A stretch of 64,000 nucleotides of DNA from Wujia chipingensis. GTDB taxonomy: Bacteria > Bacillota > Clostridia > Lachnospirales > Lachnospiraceae. Made by a program: the position numbers and the translations under genes. The notes under the pieces were generated by a model, which saw only the letters and a program-made list of their open reading frames with translations, ran no database searches and was not told the origin of the DNA. Location: the NCBI RefSeq assembly GCF_014337155.1, contig NZ_CP060632.1, positions 2,859,001 to 2,923,000 of the forward strand, given 5' to 3'. Below, piece by piece: positions 19,487 to 28,081 of the stretch. Position 1 is the first letter of the stretch. Every line of letters begins with the position of its first letter.

Positions 19487-20020
19487 TTACTTCTTGATAT
19501 CGTCCTTTACATTTGTGCAGGCATCGGATGCCTTGTCGCAGGCGTTGTTGATGTCCTGAACTGTTTTCGCGTCACCCTCGAAATGGTACCTGCAGTCGCA
19601 GAAGAGTCCGATGATCAAAAGTGGTACACAGATCCAGAATGCGAAGATCAAAAGCAGTATGAATATGATGATCGGCATCCGCATAAAACGCTCACCCTTA
19701 CGCTCAATGATGAAGTTCTTCTCGCAGCCCTTCTTGATGATATCGCCTACCCACGCGAAGAACTCATCCATACGCTCACCGAATGTTTTCTTCTTGCAAG
19801 ACTGCTCGTAGGCAGCCTGTGCCTGTGCCAGCTCGTTCGATGTCTCCTGCGGAGTCGTCGTATAAGTGCCAACCTCCGGTGCCTTGATCTTTCCAAGCTT
19901 CTCTAAATACACGATCGCATCGAGCAGATCATAATTACATGCTTCGAGTGCACTCTTGGCATCCTCATAGCTGACACCTGTCTTCTCTCTGATTTTTTCT
20001 ACCTTTTCTAACTGATCCAT
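19487..20020 (-). CDS. UBA-like/DUF4342 membrane-associated protein
   Basis: 177 residues. The N-terminal 45 residues form a UBA/TS-N-like three-helix domain (REKTGVSYEDAKSALEACN). A polar linker leads to a DUF4342-type region with a hydrophobic segment of about 24 residues (IIIFILLLIFAFWICVPLL) and a Cys/Asp-rich tail. The protein is probably anchored in the membrane with a cytoplasmic UBA head. A conserved function is not known. It is the first gene of the cluster with the response regulator and kinase; GGAGG precedes the ATG. A role in sensing or protein quality control is inference from position. Confidence 0.75.
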   Translation of the reverse strand: MDQLEKVEKIREKTGVSYEDAKSALEACNYDLLDAIVYLEKLGKIKAPEVGTYTTTPQETSNELAQAQAAYEQSCKKKTFGERMDEFFAWVGDIIKKGCEKNFIIERKGERFMRMPIIIFILLLIFAFWICVPLLIIGLFCDCRYHFEGDAKTVQDINNACDKASDACTNVKDDIKK

Positions 20021-20112
20021 ATCTGATATCCTCCATTTTCTGTAACAGCGGTTTTGTGATTTGTTCTTTGCTGTTCTTGATTGTGTCCTTATCTTACGGC
20101 ACCAAAATTAAT

Positions 20113-20147
20113 CTATAAGGTAGGAAAGATTAAAATCAGATTAAAAT
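20113..20147 (-). promoter_or_regulatory. Direct-repeat operator and promoter of DUF4342-RR-HK cluster
   Basis: On the minus strand ATTTTAATCTG and ATTTTAATCTT (20137-20147 and 20126-20136) form a tandem 11-bp repeat, replacing a -35 element. Eight bp further is TTATAG (20113-20118). OmpR-family activators bind such helical-repeat sites next to the -10, so the cluster probably autoregulates. The repeats overlap the extreme 3' end of the yolD-like gene. Confidence 0.6.
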
Positions 20148-20540
20148 TTCTATTATTTTCCATATATCTATCTGCACTTCTTCCTGTTCACATACTAACA
20201 CAAGTGTATGCGTATGTTCATCTATTTTCTTCAGAATTCCGGTGTCCTTCACGTAGGCACCGCCCTCTTTTTTCGCATCCTTCACAAAATGTACGACCGC
20301 TACTTCCGTATCCTTGTGCTCCGCTAACCACTGCAGCTTCCGGTTTAGTTCCGCAACCTCATACTCATCAAGTTCAATCTCTTCCTCTGTCAGCCGTGCC
20401 GTCTCCCGCACCGCTTCATCATGTCCCGTAAGCGCTGCAAATGGGGCAAACTGCGCCGCACGCATCATCCGATCCATCGGCGGATGCTTCTTCGACACCG
20501 GGCGTTCCCGGTCGATGATATCACTGTAATCCCGTCTCAC
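20136..20540 (-). CDS. YolD-like protein
   Basis: 134 residues. MMRAAQFAPFAALTGHDEA and VRETARLTEEEIELDE are typical of YolD-like proteins, which are routinely encoded beside Y-family polymerases. The molecular function is uncertain; an SH3-like fold has been proposed for the family. The start overlaps the end of the polymerase gene by 4 bp, implying translational coupling and SOS co-regulation. The stop lies in the operator region of the next cluster. Confidence 0.85.
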   Translation of the reverse strand: MRRDYSDIIDRERPVSKKHPPMDRMMRAAQFAPFAALTGHDEAVRETARLTEEEIELDEYEVAELNRKLQWLAEHKDTEVAVVHFVKDAKKEGGAYVKDTGILKKIDEHTHTLVLVCEQEEVQIDIWKIIEILI

Positions 20541-22051
20541 GCCTTATGTCCTCCGATCTGATTATTCCTGTCACGCGCCGTTGCGCCCTCGCGGAAATTC
20601 ATTCCACGTAGAACTGCATTTTTACCGTATTTATGTTTGATTGCAAGCAATGCCTGCTGAATCTGCGCTTCTTTTGCTTCCTTTTCTTTCTCTGCTTCCT
20701 TCTCCTTTTCCAACGCCGCATAATCGGTAAATAAATCCATCTGTTCAAATCCAGAAGTCTCTTCCTTCACATCTTCCTTCCGGATCACATGATTGGCTAC
20801 CACATACATCCGCCGCACAAGCAGATTCTCATCCACAATCCGGTCATATAAGCGAAGCACCGCCGCCTCAATCCTGCTTGTTGACGATGTATAACTGTCC
20901 AGATTCTCTGTCCCGTGTGCGTGCTTCGGCACCTTCCGCCCATAGCGGTCACGCGTCACCTCACCGTGATATCCATTTGCTCCCCCAGACAGATTCTCGA
21001 TATCATAGCCAACTGTAAGTACCATCTGATTTGTGACAAGCCCCTTTTCAACCAGTTCCAGCACCAGTCCCTCTGTCATTTCCTGTACAACCACACGTGC
21101 TTTCTCACATGTATACGGGCATTGCAACACCTGCCCCGAACTAATGCTATTACTCTCCGGGCGGTACGCCTTAATCTCTGCGATCGTACACGGTTCATAG
21201 CCCCATGCATGGTCGATCAGCAGCTCTGCATTCACCCCGAAAAGCTTATACAGCAGATCTTCGTTATAGTAATCATCTTCTCCGCCCAGTGAACACCGGG
21301 CAATATCTCCCATCGTATACAGATCCTGTGCATGCAGCTTCTTCTGGTAACCCGCCCCCACACGCCAGAAATCCGTCAGCGGTTCATGGTTCCACAACAG
21401 TCTGCGATAGCTCATCTCATCAAGCTCCGCGATCCGCGCGCCACGTTCATCCGGCTGCATATGCTTCGCCTCGATATCCATCGCAATCTTTGCCAGATAC
21501 AGATTCGTTCCAATCCCCGCCGTCGCCGTGATTCCTGTCGTTTCATAGACATCCCGTATCATTGTCTCTGCAAGCTGTCTTGCTGTCATCTGATAGGTAT
21601 TCAGGTATGTCGTCGCATCAATGAACACCTCATCCACCGAATAGACATGCATATCCTCCGGCGCGACATATTTCAGGTAGATATCGTAAATGCGCGTACT
21701 GTATTCCATGTAATGCGCCATCCGCGGCTTCGCCGCAATATAGTCCAGCGCCAGCCTTGGATCCGCTTTCACCTTCAGATTTTCATACGACGATCCGTTA
21801 AATTCCCGCCCCGGTGCAAATGCCAGCCGCTGACGGTTGATCTCTTTTACCCGCTGCACAACTTCGAACAAGCGCGCCCGCCCCGATATGCCATAGGATT
21901 TCAGGGATGGCGAAACAGCCAGACAGATTGTCTTCTCTGTCCGGCTCTCATCTGCTACGACGAGGTTCGTTGTGAGCGGGTTCAATCCCCGCTCCACGCA
22001 CTCCACCGACGCATAAAATGATTTCAGATCAATTGCTATATACTGCCGCAT
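20537..22051 (-). CDS. Y-family DNA polymerase (UmuC/UvrX-like)
   Basis: 504 residues. It is a translesion polymerase: IAIDLKSFYASVECVERG carries the first catalytic Asp, and YSVDEVFIDAT the second acidic pair. TAGIGTNLYLAKIAMDIEAK is the palm/thumb motif. The C-terminal region has a little-finger domain, then a charged helical tail (about 435-475) rich in Lys/Glu/Ala. There is no clear clamp-binding peptide. GGAG is 7 bp upstream of ATG 22051, so that start is preferred over one 15 bp upstream. A LexA-type box lies 60 bp upstream. Confidence 0.92.
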   Translation of the reverse strand: MRQYIAIDLKSFYASVECVERGLNPLTTNLVVADESRTEKTICLAVSPSLKSYGISGRARLFEVVQRVKEINRQRLAFAPGREFNGSSYENLKVKADPRLALDYIAAKPRMAHYMEYSTRIYDIYLKYVAPEDMHVYSVDEVFIDATTYLNTYQMTARQLAETMIRDVYETTGITATAGIGTNLYLAKIAMDIEAKHMQPDERGARIAELDEMSYRRLLWNHEPLTDFWRVGAGYQKKLHAQDLYTMGDIARCSLGGEDDYYNEDLLYKLFGVNAELLIDHAWGYEPCTIAEIKAYRPESNSISSGQVLQCPYTCEKARVVVQEMTEGLVLELVEKGLVTNQMVLTVGYDIENLSGGANGYHGEVTRDRYGRKVPKHAHGTENLDSYTSSTSRIEAAVLRLYDRIVDENLLVRRMYVVANHVIRKEDVKEETSGFEQMDLFTDYAALEKEKEAEKEKEAKEAQIQQALLAIKHKYGKNAVLRGMNFREGATARDRNNQIGGHKA

Positions 22052-22112
22052 ACCGTCACTCCACATAGATAAATCCGTGTCTTATTTCACATACTGTTTT
22101 TATTTTAGTATA

Positions 22113-22124
22113 GAACATATGTTT
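22113..22124 (-). promoter_or_regulatory. LexA/DinR-type SOS box upstream of Y-family polymerase
   Basis: GAACATATGTTT matches the Firmicutes SOS box GAAC-N4-GTTC with one mismatch. TATACT follows directly on the minus strand, so LexA bound here would block the polymerase/yolD promoter. Confidence 0.65.
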
Positions 22125-22336
22125 TGTAAATAATAAATATTTCAAACAGCATCATAAAACCAGCGGATTCGTACGTTATTTATATAATCATTTACAAAAT
22201 TATACAAACTATAAATATTTATTTTGCAACTTCGTTACACTTTTGATGCAACTTTGATGCAATTATTTGGTATGTTATGTTAACAGGGGATTTTAGGAAA
22301 TCCGGACACATATTTTCAGGAAAGACAGGGAGATAA

Positions 22337-23734
22337 ATGAACGTAAAAATAGACTCAAGAAAAATCGAAAAGGGCGACACTTTTGTGGCACTGCGCGGCA
22401 TCGACCACGACGGACATGCCTATATCCGACAGGCAATTGAAAACGGCGCAGCGAAGATCATCTGCGAGGAAGGAAGCTACGAGGTGGAAACCTGTATCGT
22501 CGAGGATACCAGAGCATATCTGGTCAATTATCTGAAAGATACTTACTACGACAAAATCAGCAAACTCAAGCTGATCGGCATCACCGGTACAAACGGAAAA
22601 ACTACATCAGCATTTCTGCTTCACCAGATGTTGAATAAGCTTGGCAGAAAATGTGGCTATATTGGCACAATCGGCTTCTACGTCGGCGAGAAGATCCGCA
22701 GTCTCGCGAACACGACCCCCGATATCTATGATCTGTACGCGATTCTGCTGCAATGCCTGTCGCTCGGCTGTGAGTATGTTGTCATGGAAGTAAGCAGTCA
22801 GGGACTTGCAAATCACCGTGTCGAGACGTTGCAGTTTGACTATGCGGTCTTCACAAACCTGACACAGGATCATCTGGATTTCCACAAGACGATGGAACGC
22901 TATGCCCTTGCAAAGCAGGAATTATTCCGCATGTTAAAGCCATCCGGCAAAGCGATCATCAACTATGACGATTCCTACAAGCACTATTTTCTGCTTGAAG
23001 AAAATGAGAATGTAACCTTCGGCTTTACCGGCGGAGATTTCAATGTAGCTTTGGATGCCGCAGACAAGGAACATACAGAATTCTCGGTACAGTGCCCTGC
23101 ATTTACCCAGAACTTCTCGACCAATCTGATCGGCACTTACAATATCTATAATCTGATGGCTTCCGTTGTGATTCTGACACTGGAGCAGTTTGACAGTGCC
23201 ACCATCGCACAGGCAGCCGCAGCACTTACACTTCCAAAGGGCAGAACCGAATGTATCCACACAGGAAATAATCTGATCATGGTAGACTACGCACATACGC
23301 CAGACGCCATGAGCAAGGTTCTGACTGCCGCACGTGCACTTACCTCCGGCAGCATCTATGTCGTGTTTGGATGCACTGGTGAAAGAGACCGGGATAAACG
23401 TGCGAAGATGTCCGCGATTGCCTGCAAGCATGCTGATTACGTTATAATGACGCACGACGATCCTCATTATGAAGATCAGGCACAGATCTACCATGATATG
23501 ACATCCGGGCTTTCTTACGATAACTACGAAATCGTACATGACCGGAAGGACGCTATTCGAAAGGGAATCTCCCTGTTAGATACGGACGACATTCTTCTGA
23601 TCCTTGGAAAAGGGCACGAAGAATTTATTGTTTGCCGGGATAAGCGGATTCCATTTAATGATATGAATGTCGCACGGCAATGCCTGTCTGAACGGAGGAC
23701 TCCCACCGCAGCTAGGATCTGCCAATCCGCCTAG
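22337..23734 (+). CDS. murE: MurE-type UDP-MurNAc-tripeptide synthetase
   Basis: 465 residues. It is a cytoplasmic Mur ligase that adds the third stem-peptide residue to UDP-MurNAc-L-Ala-D-Glu. The ATP-binding loop is GITGTNGKTTSAFLLHQM, the central-domain motifs are EVSSQGLANHR and NLTQDHLDFH, and the C-terminal domain has VDYAHTPDAM and GKGHEEF. The amino-acid specificity motif, DNPR in meso-DAP enzymes, reads DDPH here (in MTHDDPHYED), so the third residue cannot be assumed. GGGAGA precedes the ATG. It is isolated from other mur genes and may be a second MurE-like ligase. Confidence 0.88.
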   Translation: MNVKIDSRKIEKGDTFVALRGIDHDGHAYIRQAIENGAAKIICEEGSYEVETCIVEDTRAYLVNYLKDTYYDKISKLKLIGITGTNGKTTSAFLLHQMLNKLGRKCGYIGTIGFYVGEKIRSLANTTPDIYDLYAILLQCLSLGCEYVVMEVSSQGLANHRVETLQFDYAVFTNLTQDHLDFHKTMERYALAKQELFRMLKPSGKAIINYDDSYKHYFLLEENENVTFGFTGGDFNVALDAADKEHTEFSVQCPAFTQNFSTNLIGTYNIYNLMASVVILTLEQFDSATIAQAAAALTLPKGRTECIHTGNNLIMVDYAHTPDAMSKVLTAARALTSGSIYVVFGCTGERDRDKRAKMSAIACKHADYVIMTHDDPHYEDQAQIYHDMTSGLSYDNYEIVHDRKDAIRKGISLLDTDDILLILGKGHEEFIVCRDKRIPFNDMNVARQCLSERRTPTAARICQSA

Positions 23735-23771
23735 CGGTCACATGCACAATTAACATTTATGAACGCTAAAA

Positions 23772-23796
23772 GGGCGGCCACATCCTGTGACCGCCC
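23772..23796 (-). terminator. Terminator of hsp20
   Basis: GGGCGG/CCGCCC with an inner CACA/TGTG forms the stem. On the minus strand TTTT follows. Confidence 0.7.
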
Positions 23797-23841
23797 AGTA
23801 AGAGAGGGGAAACGAAAAATCGTCTGGCTAGCTATTTTAAA

Positions 23842-24276
23842 TTATCCTTCGATGGCAATGAATTTCTTCTCTTCCACCTGTGGCTTTGCTTCCTTCTTTG
23901 GAACAGAGATCTTCAAGACACCATCTTCGAATTTTGCCTTGATATCATCCTGTGTGATCGCATCGCCCACATAGAAGGATCTGTTGCAGGAACCTTCATA
24001 ACGTTCCTTACGGATATATTTGCCCTTGGCATCCTTCTCATCCTTAGAGTTCTTTGTAGAAGCCTTGATGATCAGGTAACCATCCTTCACTTCACCGGTT
24101 ACATCTTCCTTCTTAAATCCTGGAAGGTTCATATCAATCTCGTAACCGTCTTCTTTCTCAAACACATCAGTACTCATCAGATTCTGTGCCGGTGCATCAT
24201 ACTTATAGACACCAAAACTTGGTGCATCAAAGAAATCATCCATAAAACTATTTGTAAATAAACTTGGCATTAACAT
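23842..24276 (-). CDS. hsp20: Hsp20/alpha-crystallin small heat shock protein
   Basis: 144 residues. A short N-terminal arm (SLFTNSFMDDFFD) precedes an alpha-crystallin domain with YEIDMNLPGFKKEDV and the conserved VLKISVPKKEA strand carrying the IXI-like end. It is an ATP-independent holdase for unfolding proteins. GGAGG precedes the ATG by 8 bp. A perfect CIRCE element overlaps its promoter, so HrcA repression is expected. A terminator follows, making it monocistronic. Confidence 0.95.
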   Translation of the reverse strand: MLMPSLFTNSFMDDFFDAPSFGVYKYDAPAQNLMSTDVFEKEDGYEIDMNLPGFKKEDVTGEVKDGYLIIKASTKNSKDEKDAKGKYIRKERYEGSCNRSFYVGDAITQDDIKAKFEDGVLKISVPKKEAKPQVEEKKFIAIEG

Positions 24277-24422
24277 AAGCCATACCTCCTTTTATACTTC
24301 ACTCAGTAATTGCAATCTATGTTTCTTGACGGCATCCATTCACTATTTAATTGCAATTACAATATCAACTTTCCTTCCCACTCGGGTTCCCTTCTCTAGG
24401 TCTTCCCTCATGTTCTAGGTGT

Positions 24423-24464
24423 ACTATAACATACTTATTAGCACTCGTCAATAGCGAGTGCTAA
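24423..24464 (-). promoter_or_regulatory. CIRCE operator with overlapping sigma-A promoter (hsp20)
   Basis: TTAGCACTC-N9-GAGTGCTAA occupies 24438-24464 and matches the HrcA consensus perfectly. On the minus strand the -35 TTGACG (24446-24451) lies inside the CIRCE. The -10 TATAGT (24423-24428) follows after 17 bp. HrcA binding would exclude RNA polymerase. Confidence 0.95.
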
Positions 24465-24503
24465 TAAAAATTGTGAAAAAAGTGTGAAGTCTTGATTATA
24501 CAA

Positions 24504-24540
24504 AAAACAGGTATGCCGCAACAATACAGCACACCTGTTT
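24504..24540 (-). terminator. Terminator of AGCS symporter gene
   Basis: AAACAGGTGTGC pairs with GCATACCTGTTT on the minus strand and is followed by TTTTTTG. Confidence 0.75.
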
Positions 24541-24554
24541 CAAAATCATGTTAT

Positions 24555-25979
24555 TTACTTAAACTGATTCTGCTCTGCATGGCGTTTGAAGAAGTCCTTT
24601 GTCTCCTTCACAACCACACCACTCAAAGCGAAGATTGCGATCATGTTTGGAATCGCCATCAATCCGTTGAAGATATCGGCAATCGTCCATACTGCCTTTA
24701 CTGTCATGTATGGTCCGATGAATACTGCCAAGATATACAACCAGCGATATACAAGGATTGCTTTCTTGTTCTTGCCTGACAGGTATTCCAGACAGCGCTC
24801 CGAATAGTAATCCCATCCGAGGATCGTTGTAAATGCGAAGAATACCAGACAAAGCATCAACAGGAACGCAGCTACCTGCTCGGAAATCGGAAGTCCCTCC
24901 TGGAATGCGTAGGTTGTTACCTGTACACCCTCTAAGCCTTCCTGCTGCCAAGCACCTGTCAATACGATAGAAAGTCCTGTCATCGTACAGATGATGATTG
25001 TATCAATAAATGTACCCGTCATGGAAACCAGACCCTGACGTACCGGCTCCTTTGTCTTTGCTGCGGCTGCAGCGATTGGTGCAGAACCAAGACCGGATTC
25101 ATTTGAGAAGATACCTCTTGCAACACCCTTCTGCATTGCAACGATCATCGTACCAACCACACCACCGGTCACTGCCTTTGGATTGAATGCGCCCTTTACG
25201 ATTGTTACAAACGCATCCGGAATCTCTTTGATATTGCAGATGAGAAGCACCAGACAAAGCAGAACATAAAGCACTGCCATAAATGGGACGACGATCTGGG
25301 ATACATTTGCAATACGCTTGATACCACCGATCAACACAAGTGCCACGCAGACACTCAGGATCAAAGATGCAATAACTACCGTCCACGAATATGTACCGAT
25401 TCCAGGAATCTCTACGCTCCATGATTCATTCGGATCGAAGAATCCCTCGACAGCCGATGCAATACCATTCACCTGTGAGAATGTTCCGATACCGAACAAT
25501 CCTACACAGATACCGAAGAATGCAAAGATCTTCGCAAGCCATTTCCACTTTGTACCCATACCTTTTTCGATATAGTAAAACGGTCCACCAAGGGCATGAT
25601 TATCTTCATCTACCACACGATACTTAACTGCAAGGAGTCCTTCTGCATACTTGGTTGCCATTCCGAAGAATGCAGCAAGCACCATCCAGAACAGAGCACC
25701 CGGACCACCGGCTCCGATCGCTGTTGCTACGCCGACGATATTTCCGGTTCCGATCGTCGCTGAAAGTGCCGTACAGAGTGCACCGAACGAAGTTACTTCT
25801 CCTTCACCCTCTTCCTCATTTTTCACCATCCATTTCAGGGCAAGCGGCAGTTTACGGACCTGCAGCACACCCATACGGATGGTAAGAAGGATTCCACCTG
25901 CAATGATCAAAATCATAAGCGGCGGACCCCAGACGAAATCATCTACTTTTGTCAAAAAGCTATTAATTGCTTCCCACAT
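24555..25979 (-). CDS. Alanine/glycine:cation symporter (AGCS family)
   Basis: 474 residues. It is an inner-membrane Na+- or H+-coupled amino-acid importer with about eleven hydrophobic segments. Family motifs are GNIVGVATAIGAGGPGALFW, near residue 80, and FSNESGLGSAPIAAAAAKT with the substrate-binding loop. The length is normal for AlsT/AgcS. AAAGGAG precedes the ATG. A single-gene unit is indicated by its own promoter and terminator. The substrate could be alanine, glycine or glutamine; sequence alone does not settle it. Confidence 0.93.
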   Translation of the reverse strand: MWEAINSFLTKVDDFVWGPPLMILIIAGGILLTIRMGVLQVRKLPLALKWMVKNEEEGEGEVTSFGALCTALSATIGTGNIVGVATAIGAGGPGALFWMVLAAFFGMATKYAEGLLAVKYRVVDEDNHALGGPFYYIEKGMGTKWKWLAKIFAFFGICVGLFGIGTFSQVNGIASAVEGFFDPNESWSVEIPGIGTYSWTVVIASLILSVCVALVLIGGIKRIANVSQIVVPFMAVLYVLLCLVLLICNIKEIPDAFVTIVKGAFNPKAVTGGVVGTMIVAMQKGVARGIFSNESGLGSAPIAAAAAKTKEPVRQGLVSMTGTFIDTIIICTMTGLSIVLTGAWQQEGLEGVQVTTYAFQEGLPISEQVAAFLLMLCLVFFAFTTILGWDYYSERCLEYLSGKNKKAILVYRWLYILAVFIGPYMTVKAVWTIADIFNGLMAIPNMIAIFALSGVVVKETKDFFKRHAEQNQFK

Positions 25980-26021
25980 GTTTCCTACTCTCCTTTATTT
26001 TATTTTAACAACATGTTCTCT

Positions 26022-26050
26022 ATATTACACAGTTTTCCAGCTTTTGACAA
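26022..26050 (-). promoter_or_regulatory. Promoter of AGCS symporter gene
   Basis: TTGTCA (26045-26050), 17 bp, TAATAT (26022-26027) on the minus strand. Confidence 0.7.
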
Positions 26051-26105
26051 CATTTTTCCCTCAATTTATAAAGTTTTTTACTGTTTTCATATTAAATATA
26101 CGGGG

Positions 26106-26111
26106 TATAAT
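26106..26111 (+). promoter_or_regulatory. -10 element of cupin gene
   Basis: TATAAT lies about 65 bp upstream of the cupin ATG. No good -35 is seen at the right distance. Confidence 0.5.
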
Positions 26112-26174
26112 AGAGTTTATGATATACTTTATATGTCCAAATATGGATTTTAAAAAAGAAAGGAATACATTTTT

Positions 26175-26504
26175 ATGAATCTTATTAAGAATATTTCCAA
26201 ATCAGAAGTACATGTATTGAAGGATCAGGTTACTTATCAGGAGGGACAGGTTGTCAGCAAGACACTCGCCCAGAATGACGCCGTATCTATCACATTATTT
26301 GCCTTTGACAAGGACGAGGCGATCAGCACACACGAGTCCGGCGGCGATGCATTTGTTACCTGCTTAGATGGTGTCGGCAGAATCACAATCGATGGTGTTG
26401 AATATATCCTGCACGAAGGTGAATCCATCGTAATGCCAGCCAAGCATCCACATGCCGTCTATGGTGCAGAACAGTTCAAGATGCTGTTAGTTGTTGTATT
26501 TTAA
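26175..26504 (+). CDS. Small cupin-domain protein
   Basis: 109 residues forming one RmlC-like beta-barrel. The two cupin motifs are visible, with ISTHESGGDAFVTCLDG giving a metal-binding His and KHPHAVYGAEQF supplying the second His. The single-domain, stand-alone form is common among clostridial metal-binding cupins of unknown substrate. It is monocistronic, with a terminator shared with the convergent enolase gene. Confidence 0.85.
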   Translation: MNLIKNISKSEVHVLKDQVTYQEGQVVSKTLAQNDAVSITLFAFDKDEAISTHESGGDAFVTCLDGVGRITIDGVEYILHEGESIVMPAKHPHAVYGAEQFKMLLVVVF

Positions 26505-26525
26505 TTATCTTAATTCTTAAAACGG

Positions 26526-26570
26526 AAAAGCCGCCGAGCCGGGAATCCAGGTCCCAGTCCGACGACTTTT
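26526..26570. terminator. Bidirectional terminator between cupin and eno
   Basis: An imperfect stem begins AAAAGCCGCCGA and closes with CCGACGACTTTT. T runs flank it on both strands (seven T on plus, TTTT on minus), serving both convergent genes. Confidence 0.7.
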
Positions 26571-26606
26571 TTTCTTTCTTCTATTCTATATATCGGCAGA
26601 TTTCTA

Positions 26607-27923
<1,317 letters not shown>

Positions 27924-27949
27924 TCAATTTGCATTTTAACGGAGTCTCT

Positions 27950-28063
27950 TGCTTCTGACGGTCTCTCCTCGTTCAGAAGCAGGAGTTCCGAAATGATTTA
28001 CACGTGCTAGGTTAGCCAGACCTAACTATAAGTTAGTATATACTAACCCGGTTTAAAATGCAA
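27950..28063 (-). promoter_or_regulatory. eno promoter with 16-bp palindrome and leader hairpin
   Basis: On the minus strand TTGCAT (28058-28063) and TATACT (28035-28040) are 17 bp apart. The -10 lies inside a perfect palindrome, GTTAGTATATACTAAC (28032-28047), and GGTTAG/CTAACC repeats flank it. The leader contains a 9-bp hairpin TGCTTCTGA/TCAGAAGCA (27950-27981) just upstream of the RBS. Confidence 0.65.
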
Positions 28064-28081
28064 GTGTATTTTCCATAACTT

